Assembly (NCBI GenBank): GCA_037045225.1
Contig: JBAOHZ010000009.1
Location: forward strand, 1,178,001-1,242,000
DNA: 64,000 nucleotides
Direction: 5' to 3'
Source of the DNA: Nitrospira sp.
GTDB taxonomy: Bacteria > Nitrospirota > Nitrospiria > Nitrospirales > Nitrospiraceae
Of this stretch, positions 51,839 to 61,640 are shown in pieces. Under the pieces are notes generated by a model. That model was not told where the DNA came from, ran no database searches, and was given only the letters and a program-made list of their open reading frames with translations. Within the stretch, counting starts at the first letter, position 1, and the number at the start of each line of letters is the position of its first letter. The position numbers and the translations under genes are program-made.

Positions 51839-53161
51839 CTACCGCGAACGTTGCGGACGCACACGGCGACTCGCCTTGAGCGGATTGTTAAGGATGATGG
51901 TTTCATCGCGCCGAGAGCCGGTGGAGATCATATCGATCCGGCACTCAACCAGTTCCTCGATCCTGGTGAGGTACCGCTTCGCTTCCGCGGGCAAGTTCTT
52001 GTAGGTCGTGACGCCGGTGGTGGGAGCACTCCAGCCACGTACCCGCTCATACACCGGCTCACAATTCGTCAACGCCAGCAGGTCCGACGGCATCTCTCGG
52101 TGGATTTTCCCGTTCACCCGATAGCCCGTACAGACTTTTAGTTCTTTGCAGCCGTCCAATACATCCAGTTTCGTCACAGCCAACGAGGAGAGTCCGTTCA
52201 CGCGCGTGGCATGACGGACCACCACACTATCGAACCAGCCGCAGCGGCGAGCCCGCCCGGTGGTGGCGCCAAATTCTTTTCCACGCTCCTGCAGCCAGCC
52301 GCCCACTTCGTCGGTCAATTCGGTCGGGAACGGCCCGCTGCCGACACGGGTGGTATAGGCCTTGGTGATGCCCATCACGGCATCGATTTTTGTCGGCCCC
52401 ACTCCGGTTCCGGTGCAGGCGCCGCCGGCCGATGAACTCGACGAGGTGACATAGGGATAGGTGCCGAAATCGACGTCTAAGTGCGTACCCTGGGCGCCTT
52501 CGAATAACACGGTCTTGCCGGCATCGACGGCTTTATTCACGACCAACGCCGTATCAATGATGTAGCTCTTCAAACGGTCGGCATACCCCATGTACTGCTG
52601 GTAGACCTTTTCCAATTCAAAACAGTCGACTTTGTGCAGCTGCTCGAGCAGCCAATTGATATCGACGAGATTCTCTTCCAGCTTCTGCTTAAACAGCGGG
52701 GGATTCAGCAAATCGCCCATGCGAATGCCGATCCGCGCCATTTTGTCGCCATACGAGGGCCCGATTCCGCGCCCCGTGGTGCCGATCCGACGAACCCCCT
52801 TCGACTGTTCAGACGCTTTATCGATGGCCTTGTGATACGGCAGGATGAGATGGGCCCGGTCGCTGACCGCAAAGTTCTTTCCGATCTTCACGCCCTGCCC
52901 CTGCAGATGATCCATTTCTTCTATCAACGCCCCGGGATCGACCACGACGCCATTGCCGATCAGGCAGCGGGTGCCGCGATAGAGGATGCCGGAGGGGATG
53001 AGATGGAAAATAAACGTATCCCGCTTATTGATGACCGTATGGCCGGCGTTGGATCCACCCTGATACCGCACGACCATATCGGCATCCTTCGCGAGGATGT
53101 CGACAATCTTCCCTTTACCTTCGTCGCCCCATTGGGAGCCGATGATGACGAGATTCGCCAT
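51839..53161 (-). CDS. purA: Adenylosuccinate synthase
   Basis: Joins IMP and aspartate with GTP in AMP synthesis. 440 residues with the GTP loop GSQWGDEGKGK (8-18), GGSNAGHT, the catalytic His in GHTV, GTTGRGIGPSYGDK and the C-terminal base-recognition part SVVVRHATRVNGLSS. Full length. Chromosomal gene just outside the element. Confidence 0.98.
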   Translation of the reverse strand: MANLVIIGSQWGDEGKGKIVDILAKDADMVVRYQGGSNAGHTVINKRDTFIFHLIPSGILYRGTRCLIGNGVVVDPGALIEEMDHLQGQGVKIGKNFAVSDRAHLILPYHKAIDKASEQSKGVRRIGTTGRGIGPSYGDKMARIGIRMGDLLNPPLFKQKLEENLVDINWLLEQLHKVDCFELEKVYQQYMGYADRLKSYIIDTALVVNKAVDAGKTVLFEGAQGTHLDVDFGTYPYVTSSSSSAGGACTGTGVGPTKIDAVMGITKAYTTRVGSGPFPTELTDEVGGWLQERGKEFGATTGRARRCGWFDSVVVRHATRVNGLSSLAVTKLDVLDGCKELKVCTGYRVNGKIHREMPSDLLALTNCEPVYERVRGWSAPTTGVTTYKNLPAEAKRYLTRIEELVECRIDMISTGSRRDETIILNNPLKASRRVRPQRSR

Positions 53162-53527
53162 TGTTCGCTGCCTCTGCTCCTTCTGCCCTTGCTGAACTCG
53201 AAAAAAAAGCCCTGACCTCGTACTGATCAGAGCCGGAAGGGCATCATGGTAGGATTCGCTTCACGGTTTGTCAAGCAAGGTTTTCAGGAAGCTTCTCAGG
53301 ACAACGCCGCCACCCCGCTATTTCCGCGCGGCCAACGGGGCGTCTTCTATAGCTCTCCCATAGGTGTGGCCCCCTCCGCCCTCTGCACCCTTCTTGCCTT
53401 CACTGCTCTCGCCCCCTAGGCGGAATCCCATGTGGCTTTCACTGCGCGCATCGAGCGAGCACATTCTGATCGTGCGCGATCTGCGAGCAAGAAGGCGCAT
53501 GGGCTCCCCACCTTCTCACACCTTTTC
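53162..53527. other. Intergenic region upstream of purA
   Basis: 366 bp. It should contain the purA promoter on the minus strand; no clear hexamers were found. A minus-strand open frame at 53318-53500 has no ribosome site and is not supported. Confidence 0.35.
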
Positions 53528-53557
53528 TTGACTGACAAAAACCACCCATGCTAGATT
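53528..53557 (+). promoter_or_regulatory. Sigma-70 promoter for tRNA-Ala
   Basis: TTGACT (53528-53533), 18-bp spacer, TAGATT (53552-53557). Predicted start near 53564, about 60 bp before the tRNA. Confidence 0.55.
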
Positions 53558-53623
53558 GCAGAGTTACGTCTGCACGTTGTGACGTTTTCCCGTGCCTGTG
53601 CACATGTACATACAAGCTTGCGT

Positions 53624-53699
53624 GGGGCTGTGGCGCAGTTGGGAGCGCGCGTGAATGGCATTCACGAGGTCGCCGGTTCAATCCCGGCCAGCTCCACCA
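53624..53699 (+). tRNA. tRNA-Ala (anticodon GGC)
   Basis: 76 nt with encoded CCA. Acceptor stem GGGGCTG/CAGCTCC includes the G3-U70 pair that defines alanine tRNAs. Anticodon arm CGTGA-ATGGCAT-TCACG gives anticodon GGC; T-arm GCCGG-TTCAATC-CCGGC. Confidence 0.96.
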
Positions 53700-53857
53700 A
53701 ATACAGCTTGTCCGACCAACGCTTCGAATGTGTGCGGGGATATCCGAACTCTACACGTCATACTCTGAGCCGTCCGCCGATAGACACACCGGCGCTGACA
53801 CTCCGCAGCGGGTACCTCACCGAACGTTTCACCCCTTACACCGAGTCGTACTGATCC

Positions 53858-55699
53858 ATGCTCCAGCTTGAATCTGTCCATAAACAATTTGCCACTAAAG
53901 TTCTGCTCGAAGGCGCCACGGCGCACTTGCGTCCCGGCGCCCGTGTCGGCCTCGTGGGCCCCAACGGCGCGGGCAAGACCACGCTCTTCCGGATGATTCT
54001 AGGCGAGGAATCTCCCGATAAAGGCACCATCCGCAAGCGCCCGCGACTGCGTGTCGGCTACCTCCCGCAGGAACTCGAAACCATCGTCGGAAAAACCGTG
54101 TTGGATGCCACGCACCGCGATCTGTATCCGGAACACGAAGCCGAACGAATCCTCGCCGGCCTGGGTTTTTCGGAGACCGATTTTTTGCGGCCGATTGAAA
54201 ATCTCTCCGGCGGATACCGTATGCGTGTGGCCCTCGCGCACCTGCTGCTGTCGAACCCCGACGTGCTGATGCTCGACGAGCCGACCAACCACCTGGACAA
54301 GCCGACCCAACGCTGGTTCGAACGGTTTCTTCTCGACTCCAATCTCACACTGCTCGTCATCTCGCACGACACCAAGTTCCTCGACGGCATCGCCACGCAT
54401 ATCTGGGAACTCCGCGATCGCACCATTCAGGAATACCGCGGCAACTATACGAAGTTCCAGGAACTCCGAGCGGCCCGTGACGCCCAGATCGAGTCCGCCG
54501 CCAACCGGCAAAGCAAAGAAGTGGCTCGCGTCCAGAACTTCATCGATCGTTTTCGCTATCAGGCCAATAAAGCCAAGCAGGTGCAGTCGCGCATCAAGCA
54601 ACTGGATAAGGTGAAGTTGATTGAGCGGCAACGCGATACCAAACGCGTGCGCTTTAAATTTCCTCTTCCGTCGGCCAGTGGGCGGCATGTGCTGGAACTC
54701 AACGGCGTCGCGAAGAGTTATGGCGAAAAGATCATTTACCGTTCGCTGGACTTCACCGTGGAACGGGGCCAACGGATCGCGCTGGTAGGTGAGAATGGCG
54801 CCGGGAAAAGCACCCTACTGAAAATATTGGCGGGCGTGCTGCCGTTTGAAAAGGGCACGCGTCAGGTCGGGCACGGCGTCACGCTTCACTATTTTGCCCA
54901 ACACCAGGCGGAGTCTTTGGATCCGGACGACACGATCCTGGAATCACTGGCCGAGGTCTCCGCGCAGGCCGAAACCAACTTTTTGCGCGGCATTGCCGGC
55001 GCCTTCTTGTTCTCCGGTGATGACCAGAAAAAGCCGATCAAAGCCCTCAGCGGCGGCGAGCGCAATCGCGTGGCCCTCGCCCGTATGCTGGTGGAGCCGG
55101 CGAACACCCTGCTGCTCGACGAACCGACCAATCACCTGGACCCGGCTTCCGTGGACATGCTGACCGACGCCCTGACGGACTTTCCGGGGACGATCATTTT
55201 CATCTCCCACGATCCGACGTTTCTGACCCGTGTCGCGACGCTGATCGTTGAAGTGGATGAAGGCCAGGCGAAGAATTATCTCGGCGATTATGAGTACTTC
55301 TTGTGGAAGAAAGCGCAGGAGTTCGAATCGATCAAGGAATCCAGCGCAGAACTCGCCGCCGCCCAAGCAGGCAAATCAGACGGCCCCACGAAGGCCATGG
55401 CTTCGCAGGTGCAGCAGAAATCTCAGGGTGGGGAACGACGGGATCTGAGCAAATCACAGGCGCGTCTTGAAAAGCAGGTATCGCGTGCAGAGTCCGAGAT
55501 CGCCTCGATGGAAACCAAAGTGAAAGCGCGTGAGCTGGAACTGGCCGACCCGGCCCTCTACCAAGAACACGACCGATGGAGCGAATTGCAGCGCGAGCAG
55601 GAAGGATGGAAAAAGGAACTGGAGCGACTCACGGCGCGCTGGGAATCGTTGTCCGATGAATTGCAGGACGTGCGGAACAAACTGACGGCAATCGGTTAA
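53858..55699 (+). CDS. ABC-F family ATPase
   Basis: 613 residues, two ABC domains in one chain and no membrane domain. First Walker A GPNGAGKTT (about 34-42), signature LSGGYRMRV and Walker B LMLDEPTNHL; second Walker A GENGAGKST (about 313-321), signature LSGGERNRVALA and LLLDEPTNHL. The linker carries the charged RFRYQANKAKQVQSR block, and a C-terminal coiled coil (about 530-610) is present. ABC-F proteins act on the ribosome as translation factors. The exact subtype (Uup- or YheS-like) is not settled. Confidence 0.94.
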   Translation: MLQLESVHKQFATKVLLEGATAHLRPGARVGLVGPNGAGKTTLFRMILGEESPDKGTIRKRPRLRVGYLPQELETIVGKTVLDATHRDLYPEHEAERILAGLGFSETDFLRPIENLSGGYRMRVALAHLLLSNPDVLMLDEPTNHLDKPTQRWFERFLLDSNLTLLVISHDTKFLDGIATHIWELRDRTIQEYRGNYTKFQELRAARDAQIESAANRQSKEVARVQNFIDRFRYQANKAKQVQSRIKQLDKVKLIERQRDTKRVRFKFPLPSASGRHVLELNGVAKSYGEKIIYRSLDFTVERGQRIALVGENGAGKSTLLKILAGVLPFEKGTRQVGHGVTLHYFAQHQAESLDPDDTILESLAEVSAQAETNFLRGIAGAFLFSGDDQKKPIKALSGGERNRVALARMLVEPANTLLLDEPTNHLDPASVDMLTDALTDFPGTIIFISHDPTFLTRVATLIVEVDEGQAKNYLGDYEYFLWKKAQEFESIKESSAELAAAQAGKSDGPTKAMASQVQQKSQGGERRDLSKSQARLEKQVSRAESEIASMETKVKARELELADPALYQEHDRWSELQREQEGWKKELERLTARWESLSDELQDVRNKLTAIG

Positions 55700-56073
55700 T
55701 CGGTCGACTTCAGCGTCTCTTCCAGATAGTAGTATAACCAGCGGTTCTTCTCTTTCGTCACCAGGTCATCCCACACCACCCCCAGCAACATCCCCTTTTC
55801 CCACGGTTTGGCCCAGGCCACCGTGGCATTCAACTTCTCTTGTTGCTCCACGCGATCCGGGTCCAAGAACGCCAGCGACACCGTAATCTTTGCCCCGATG
55901 GGCAGGGTCCCTTTGGAATGAAGGCCGGCACCGATCTTGTTGACATTGTTCAGCACTGCCGTAAAACCCTTGGCGCCGCTTTGCGGCGACACCAGGGCCG
56001 ACCCGACGAGCGTCGCCCGAATGTACTTCCGGCGTTCGCTCACACTCTCCGCTGAACTCAATTGACGTGCCAT
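55696..56073 (-). CDS. PilZ-like domain protein
   Basis: 125 residues from the ATG at 56073, 5 bp after GAGG; a longer in-frame ATG at 56100 lacks a ribosome site. RRKYIRATLVGSA resembles the RxxxR arm of c-di-GMP-binding PilZ domains, followed by beta-rich NVNKIGAGLHSKGTLPIGAK. The second PilZ motif (D/N-x-S-x-x-G) is seen only as NVNKIG, so c-di-GMP binding is uncertain. Convergent with the ABC-F gene (4-bp overlap). Confidence 0.75.
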   Translation of the reverse strand: MARQLSSAESVSERRKYIRATLVGSALVSPQSGAKGFTAVLNNVNKIGAGLHSKGTLPIGAKITVSLAFLDPDRVEQQEKLNATVAWAKPWEKGMLLGVVWDDLVTKEKNRWLYYYLEETLKSTD

Positions 56074-56135
56074 GATATCCTCAGCTCTAAGTATAACCAT
56101 CTGTCCAGTTTTGTCCAGCCCCTTTCTTCACCAAA

Positions 56136-57425
56136 TCACGAGGTTCTGGGGCGGTAATAGCGCGTCCCGCGAAGCGGATCCGGAAGGTGATTCTGATCGG
56201 TCTTGGCCGCCGGATCGTCATGCACATACCGATACCCCTTCCCGTAGCCGATGTCTTTCATCAGTGATGTCACGGCGTTGCGCAGATGCAACGGCACCCC
56301 GAGATTGCCATGTTGGCGCGCATCCCGCACCGCCTCCTGCAGGCCCACATAGGAGGCATTATCCTTGGGCCTGGAGGCAAGATACGTCGTCCCGTGCGCC
56401 AAGTTGATCTGAGCCTCTGGTAGCCCCACGAATTCCACCGCCTGCGCCACCGCATTGGCCATCACCAGGGCCATCGGATCGGCGTTGCCGATATCCTCTG
56501 ACGCAAAAATGACCATCCGTCGGGCGATGAATCTCGGATTTTCCCCGCCTTCCAACATACGCGCCAGCCAATAGAGGGCGCCGTCCGGATCGGAGTCGCG
56601 CAGACTCTTGATATACGCCGACACCAAGTTGTAATGCTCCTCGCCCGACTTGTCGTAACGAAGCGCCTTTTTGAGCAGCGCAGACTCCAACACCTGTTCA
56701 TCGATGGTCCGCGATCCATCCGGCCCGACAGGCGCCTGGCCGGCGACAAACTCCAACGTCGTCAACAGACTTCTCGCATCCCCGTTGCCGAAGGCAATCA
56801 ATCGCTCACGAGCAGCAGGGAGCAACGTGATCCGAAGCGATCCGAGCCCCCGCTCCGTATCGGCCACTGCACGGTCCAGGATAGAACCGAGCGACTCCTC
56901 TGCCAGCGGCTTCAGCACCACGACGATGGAGCGAGAGAGCAAGGGCGCGATTAATTCGAAAGAAGGATTTTCTGTGGTCGCGCCGATGAGCACCACCGTC
57001 CCCCGTTCGACATGCGGCAAAAAGGCGTCCTGCTGAGCTTTATTGAACCGGTGAATTTCGTCGACAAACAGCGTGGTCGCCCGACCCATTGCCCGTCGAT
57101 GCTCCGCAGCCTTAATAATCTCACGCAACTCGGGAATCCCGCCGGTGACAGCTGAAAACGGCACGAACTGGGATTGAGTGTGCTGCGCAACCAGCCCGGC
57201 TAACGTGGTTTTCCCGCAACCCGGCGGTCCCCAGAAAATAACCGAGGCGAGTTGATCCCGCTCAATGGCCGTTCGGAGCGGGCGTCCAGGCCCCACCACC
57301 TCATCCTGCCCGACGAGATCGTCAAAGCTTCGGGGACGCATGCGCTCGGCCAGCGGCACCTTCCCCGGACGGGCCGCCGCCTGAGCCGGCGCGAAAAGAT
57401 CGCCTGTGGAATCATGAAGGGGCAT
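56136..57425 (-). CDS. rarA: Replication-associated recombination protein A (RarA/MgsA AAA+ ATPase)
   Basis: 429 residues from MPLHDSTGDLFAP at 57425. Features are PLAERMRPRSFDDLVGQDEV, Walker A FWGPPGCGKTTLA, Walker B TLFVDEIHRFNKAQQDAFLP, and the C-terminal tetramerisation part with RMVIFASEDIGNADPMAL and GYKY-like KGYRYVHD. It acts at stalled replication forks. The longer frame to 57503 adds non-conserved residues. Confidence 0.95.
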   Translation of the reverse strand: MPLHDSTGDLFAPAQAAARPGKVPLAERMRPRSFDDLVGQDEVVGPGRPLRTAIERDQLASVIFWGPPGCGKTTLAGLVAQHTQSQFVPFSAVTGGIPELREIIKAAEHRRAMGRATTLFVDEIHRFNKAQQDAFLPHVERGTVVLIGATTENPSFELIAPLLSRSIVVVLKPLAEESLGSILDRAVADTERGLGSLRITLLPAARERLIAFGNGDARSLLTTLEFVAGQAPVGPDGSRTIDEQVLESALLKKALRYDKSGEEHYNLVSAYIKSLRDSDPDGALYWLARMLEGGENPRFIARRMVIFASEDIGNADPMALVMANAVAQAVEFVGLPEAQINLAHGTTYLASRPKDNASYVGLQEAVRDARQHGNLGVPLHLRNAVTSLMKDIGYGKGYRYVHDDPAAKTDQNHLPDPLRGTRYYRPRTS

Positions 57426-57584
57426 CGTCGTGCTCTCTTTCCGTATTGCTCTACATTCTATCCGTCGTGATGGAACCATGGCAAACCATGGCCAGCTCAC
57501 CAAGCGACCATCCCCTTGATTCCCACGCGCGGCAATGGTACCACCCAGCCATCGGACTTTCTGACTTTCACAAAGGACCTACGG

Positions 57585-58388
57585 ATGTTTTTCGACACCA
57601 ATGGAATTCGATTGGCCTACGATGACCACGGGGCAGGACTTCCTCTCGTCCTCCTCCATGCCTTCCCGCTCAATCGCTCAATGTGGTCACCGCAGGTGAC
57701 CGCGCTGTCCCGGCAATTCAGGACCATCGCCGTCGATCTGCGCGGACACGGTGAATCGGATGCTCCGCTGTGGAATTTTTCGCTCGATCACTATGCTGAT
57801 GATGTCTGCGCGCTCCTCGACCACCTCGCCATTCCGCAAGCGGTTCTCGTAGGGTTATCGATGGGAGGCTATGTCAGCTTAGCCTTCTCCCGAACATACG
57901 GGAACCGCATGATGGGATTGGTGCTGGCGGATACTCGCGCACAGGCGGATAGCCCGGAAGGGCGCACGGGGCGTCTCAATCTGGCACAAACAGCCTACAA
58001 ACAGGGAACCGACGCTGTGGCGGATATCATGCTCCCGAAACTACTTGGAGCCACATCCCTGCGACAGAACCCGCAACTGGCTGAATACGTTCGACAGACG
58101 ATCCGACAGACTCCGGTCAGCGGCGTCCTCGTCGATCTGATGGCCATGGCGGATCGACCTGATTCGGTTGCCCACCTCCGTACCCTCACCTGTCCAACCC
58201 TCGTGGTCGTCGGCCAGGAAGACCACACAACACCCCTCGCCGACGCGCACGTGATGACGACGGAAATCCCCGGTGCCCGGCTGGCCGTGATCCCTGCCGC
58301 CGGGCACTTGAGCAATCTTGAGCAACCTGATGTGTTTAACGATCTGGTGAGGAACTTCGTCGAGGAGCTACGGGCGGCGAGCGATTAG
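57585..58388 (+). CDS. Alpha/beta hydrolase
   Basis: 267 residues from the ATG at 57585, 8 bp after AAGGA. Oxyanion region LVLLHAFPLNRSMW, nucleophile Ser in VLVGLSMGGYVSL, acid in VVVGQEDHTTP and His in IPAAGHLSNLE complete the triad. Substrate unknown. It overlaps the convergent folE gene by 4 bp. Confidence 0.92.
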   Translation: MFFDTNGIRLAYDDHGAGLPLVLLHAFPLNRSMWSPQVTALSRQFRTIAVDLRGHGESDAPLWNFSLDHYADDVCALLDHLAIPQAVLVGLSMGGYVSLAFSRTYGNRMMGLVLADTRAQADSPEGRTGRLNLAQTAYKQGTDAVADIMLPKLLGATSLRQNPQLAEYVRQTIRQTPVSGVLVDLMAMADRPDSVAHLRTLTCPTLVVVGQEDHTTPLADAHVMTTEIPGARLAVIPAAGHLSNLEQPDVFNDLVRNFVEELRAASD

Positions 58389-59020
58389 TTTCCGTCTCGC
58401 ACACTGCTGCCACGAATCAACTTCAAGAACTCTTCGCGGGTCTGCTGCTGGGTGCGGAACACGCCCAACATGGAACTGCTCACGGCGACCGTGTTTTGTT
58501 TTTCGACGCCCCGCATCATCATGCACAGATGGCGTGCTTCCATCACGACCGCCACCCCATGCGCATTGAGCTTTTTTTTCAGCGTCTCCGCAATCTGAAG
58601 CGTCAGCCGTTCCTGCACCTGCAATCGACGACTGAACGCATCCACAACCCGCGGAATTTTGCTCAACCCCACGACTTTTTTGTTGGGCAGATATCCCACG
58701 TGACACTTCCCGAAAAACGGCAGCAGGTGATGTTCGCACATGCTGAAGAAATCAATATCCTTCACAATCACCATTTCATCATACTCAATCGGGAACAGAG
58801 CCCCATTGAGCAAATGATCGATATCCTGTCGATAGCCCTGAGTCATAAATCGCATGGCCTTCGCGACCCGCTTCGGTGTATTGAGGAGGCCGTTGCGGTC
58901 AGGGTCCTCTCCCAATTCCAGCAAGAGGTTCGTCATCAGCCCTTCGATCGGGTCTTGGTCGGTCGGCGTCGCAGCGACACGCGATCGTCTGGCGCGAGAC
59001 CCAGAAACCACTTTAGCCAT
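58385..59020 (-). CDS. folE: GTP cyclohydrolase I
   Basis: Converts GTP to dihydroneopterin triphosphate. 211 residues; zinc ligands Cys95 and His98 (SMCEHHLLP) and Cys166 (ARHLCMMMRG), with GLSKIPRVVDAFSRRLQVQE in the core. Preceded by the PTPS gene, whose end overlaps its start by 8 bp; the pair can feed folate or a tetrahydrobiopterin/queuosine-type branch. Confidence 0.97.
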   Translation of the reverse strand: MAKVVSGSRARRSRVAATPTDQDPIEGLMTNLLLELGEDPDRNGLLNTPKRVAKAMRFMTQGYRQDIDHLLNGALFPIEYDEMVIVKDIDFFSMCEHHLLPFFGKCHVGYLPNKKVVGLSKIPRVVDAFSRRLQVQERLTLQIAETLKKKLNAHGVAVVMEARHLCMMMRGVEKQNTVAVSSSMLGVFRTQQQTREEFLKLIRGSSVRDGN

Positions 59021-59462
59021 GCCTCACTCCCTCTTCTCTCTGCCTGCCCTCCGCAGAGCCGGAATACTCGAAGTAGTTATCACGCGTTTCAATCACACCG
59101 ACCTTCACCAATCGACCCGCAGGAAGCTTGTCCACCAGCAGGTCCCAAATCAGCAACACCAGATTCTCTCCGGTCGTGGTCTGGGTTGAGAACTCCGGAT
59201 CCAGATTTAAATCCTGATGATCGAAACGCTCCACCACAGTCTGCGCGACAACCGCATCGAGCTGTGGCACGTCAACCACCTGGTGCGACACCGGGTGGAT
59301 ATCGCCCCGGACGGACACGAATACCACATAATTGTGCCCATGCCCGTTCGGATTGTTACACTTGCCGAACGTCACCCGATTGTCCTCGGCCGACAGCTGA
59401 TCCGTATGCAGTCGATGCGCGGCACAGAACCGATAGCGCCGCGTGATCGTCGCCTGAGACAT
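59013..59462 (-). CDS. 6-pyruvoyl-tetrahydropterin synthase / QueD family protein
   Basis: 149 residues from the ATG at 59462, 10 bp after GGTGGAG; the GTG at 59471 is too close to that site. Zinc ligands His16 (CAAHRL), His41 and His43 (NGHGHNY), catalytic Cys35 (FGKCNNPNG), and the late Asp/His/Glu region (HQDLNLDPEF, PTxEN-like TTTGENL). Coupled to folE, whose product is its substrate. QueD and PTPS-type activity cannot be told apart here. Confidence 0.92.
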   Translation of the reverse strand: MSQATITRRYRFCAAHRLHTDQLSAEDNRVTFGKCNNPNGHGHNYVVFVSVRGDIHPVSHQVVDVPQLDAVVAQTVVERFDHQDLNLDPEFSTQTTTGENLVLLIWDLLVDKLPAGRLVKVGVIETRDNYFEYSGSAEGRQREEGVRHG

Positions 59463-59585
59463 TGGAACCACACTCCACCAAGATTGATAGAACGAACAAG
59501 CCGGGAGGACTTCCCACTAGATGGGGAGCCACTCCCGGCCTGTTACTTCACTCAACGTCCCGGTTGCATCACAACCGGAAAGGTC

Positions 59586-59906
59586 TTATGCACTGAAAGA
59601 ACTGCCGCATCCGCAGGTCGTCTTGGCTTGCGGGTTCTTGATCGAGAAACCGGATCCCTGCAAGCTGTCGACATAATCGACTTCCGCGCCCTGGAGCAGC
59701 GGTGCGCTTTGCGAGTCCATGATGACCTTCACGTCACCTTTTTCAATGACCGTATCATCGTCGGCCATTTTGGATTCGAAGGCCATGCCGTACTGATACC
59801 CGTGGCATCCTCCGCCGCGAACATAAATCCGCAGACCGACCACATCTTTTTCCTCGGTCATGAGTTCTTTTATCTTCTGCTCGGCCAATTGCGTAATCGT
59901 CACCAT
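59586..59906 (-). CDS. Iron-sulfur cluster assembly protein (IscA/ErpA type)
   Basis: 106 residues. The three cluster cysteines are Cys34 (GGGCHGYQYG) and Cys98/Cys100 (TTCGCGSSF). It delivers Fe-S clusters to target proteins. AGGAGG lies 7 bp before the ATG. It follows the ferredoxin and nuoF genes on the same strand, both of which need clusters. Confidence 0.95.
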   Translation of the reverse strand: MVTITQLAEQKIKELMTEEKDVVGLRIYVRGGGCHGYQYGMAFESKMADDDTVIEKGDVKVIMDSQSAPLLQGAEVDYVDSLQGSGFSIKNPQAKTTCGCGSSFSA

Positions 59907-59969
59907 CGTTGGTCCTCCTTCTGGTCTACCGGTTCAGCACGTTTCATTACTTTACCATCTCACTGAAGC

Positions 59970-60326
59970 TTACGGAAGTCCTGCCCCTCTTTTCTCAACT
60001 TCGCCTGATGAGGCTGATGTGGGTTGCACCCACTTAGTTTCCGGCACACGCACCACCACATCCCCTAACACCCTTGCCTGACAACCGAGCCGATGCCACG
60101 GCTCCGACAAGGCTTCACGATCCAACAGGTCTTGTTCGTCGAAGTCAATCTCCGACAGATTGTCGCCACCCGTCTGCACTTCCACGCGGCACGTGGTGCA
60201 GGACGCATTTCCGCCGCAATCGTGATTGAGTTCAAACCCAAGTGTTTTGGCCGCTTCCAAGAGAGTCAGATTTGACTCCACCTCACCGCTCCGGCCCTGG
60301 GGATGAAGAAAACTCACACGCGGCAT
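59970..60326 (-). CDS. 2Fe-2S ferredoxin
   Basis: 118 residues with cluster cysteines Cys37, Cys43, Cys46 (HDCGGNASCTTCRVEV) and Cys82 (HRLGCQARV), the Isc/adrenodoxin-type spacing. It lies 12 bp after nuoF on the same strand, so it may receive electrons from NuoF or join the same complex. Confidence 0.94.
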   Translation of the reverse strand: MPRVSFLHPQGRSGEVESNLTLLEAAKTLGFELNHDCGGNASCTTCRVEVQTGGDNLSEIDFDEQDLLDREALSEPWHRLGCQARVLGDVVVRVPETKWVQPTSASSGEVEKRGAGLP

Positions 60327-60338
60327 CCGGTAGTTCCT

Positions 60339-61640
60339 CTAGGCGTTCGCACCGGCCCCAGTCCGGGCCGGCTGAAAGGGACAGCGTTGCAGACGAATAT
60401 GCTCTTCGAATTCATGCTGGAACAATCGAAGACTGCTTTGAACCAGGACGGCGGCACCGGTAATAAGGGTGCAATACCCCGTGCCCTTCACAAATCCGCA
60501 CAGCTGCAGCAATGATTCGAGGTCCTTCTGGCTCCCCTCTCCGCGCTCAATCTTGTCCATCAATGTCGCCAGATTGATCGTGCCCATCCGGCACGGAGGG
60601 CATTGGCCGCAACTTTCACCCTTGAAGAAATTCGAATACTTGAGGGTCGCTGCCACCATGCAGGTAGCATCATCGATGACAATTGTCCCGGCGGAACCGA
60701 GGCCAGTGCCGGCTTTTTTCAGCGAATCAAAATCCATCGGTAGATCGAGTTGATCCGCCGTGACCATGGAGAACGCAGGCCCGCCCGGAAATACGGCCTT
60801 GATCTTGCGTCCATTGGGGACACCTCCGCCGCACGTCTCGATGAGGTCTCTGATCGTGACCCCCATCGGCATTTCATACACGCCGGGCCGATTCACTGAT
60901 CCGCTGAGCGAGAAAAGCATGGTTCCGGGACACTTCTCCGTCCCCACCTGAGTAAACCACGCGGCGCCATTCTTAAGAATCTGGGGAATGTTACACAGCG
61001 TCTCAACGTTGTTCACCAGAGTCGGCTTCCCGTACAACCCGAAATCGGTGGGATAGAACGGCGGCTTTTGACGCGGCATGGCCGGACGTCCCTGCATCGA
61101 TTCCAACATGGCCGTCTCTTCACCGGCCACATAACTACCATGACCAGAATAAACTTCGAGGTCGAGATCCACGCCTGTCCCGAGGATGTTCTTCCCCAAT
61201 AGACCACGCTCGCGGGCTTGGGCGATGGCTTTCCGCAGATTCGCCTCTTCTTCCGCATATTCGTGGTTGACGTAAATGTACGACGCTTTGGCATTCACCG
61301 TTCGCGAGGCAATCAGACAGCCCTCGATCAGTTGATGCGGGATATGCTTAAGGAGGTGGCGGTCTTTAAAGGTCCCCGGTTCGTGTTCACCGGCGTTGCA
61401 CACGAAGTAGCGCTCCTGCACCCGGTGGTTGAGCACCTTGTCCCACTTGATTCCAGTCGGAAAGCCGGCGCCGCCACGCCCACGCAACCCAGCCTTCTTA
61501 ATTTCGCCGACGATGTCGTTAGGGGTCAGCTCTTTCAGACACTTCCGCCAGGCTTCATACCCACCGGTTTTGAGGTAGGGATCGATTTCCCAGGGAGCGC
61601 CTTCAAACTTCTGCAATACCCTTGGTTGAGGTAGGGTCAC
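60339..61640 (-). CDS. nuoF: NADH-quinone oxidoreductase subunit F
   Basis: 433 residues from a GTG at 61640, 5 bp after AAAGGGA. An in-frame GTG at 61664 lies inside a GGGGGT-GCT-ACCCCC hairpin and is less likely. NADH/FMN site GLRGRGGAGFPTGIKW and GEHEPGTFKDRHLL; 4Fe-4S site ESCGQCPPCRMG with the fourth cysteine in GTGYCTLITGA. It takes NADH electrons in complex I or in a soluble NADH dehydrogenase module. No other nuo gene lies in the window. Confidence 0.94.
   Translation of the reverse strand: MTLPQPRVLQKFEGAPWEIDPYLKTGGYEAWRKCLKELTPNDIVGEIKKAGLRGRGGAGFPTGIKWDKVLNHRVQERYFVCNAGEHEPGTFKDRHLLKHIPHQLIEGCLIASRTVNAKASYIYVNHEYAEEEANLRKAIAQARERGLLGKNILGTGVDLDLEVYSGHGSYVAGEETAMLESMQGRPAMPRQKPPFYPTDFGLYGKPTLVNNVETLCNIPQILKNGAAWFTQVGTEKCPGTMLFSLSGSVNRPGVYEMPMGVTIRDLIETCGGGVPNGRKIKAVFPGGPAFSMVTADQLDLPMDFDSLKKAGTGLGSAGTIVIDDATCMVAATLKYSNFFKGESCGQCPPCRMGTINLATLMDKIERGEGSQKDLESLLQLCGFVKGTGYCTLITGAAVLVQSSLRLFQHEFEEHIRLQRCPFQPARTGAGANA

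Noticed and set aside
53318..53500. 60-codon frame upstream of purA
   Set aside because: No ribosome site and low-complexity glycine/lysine composition.
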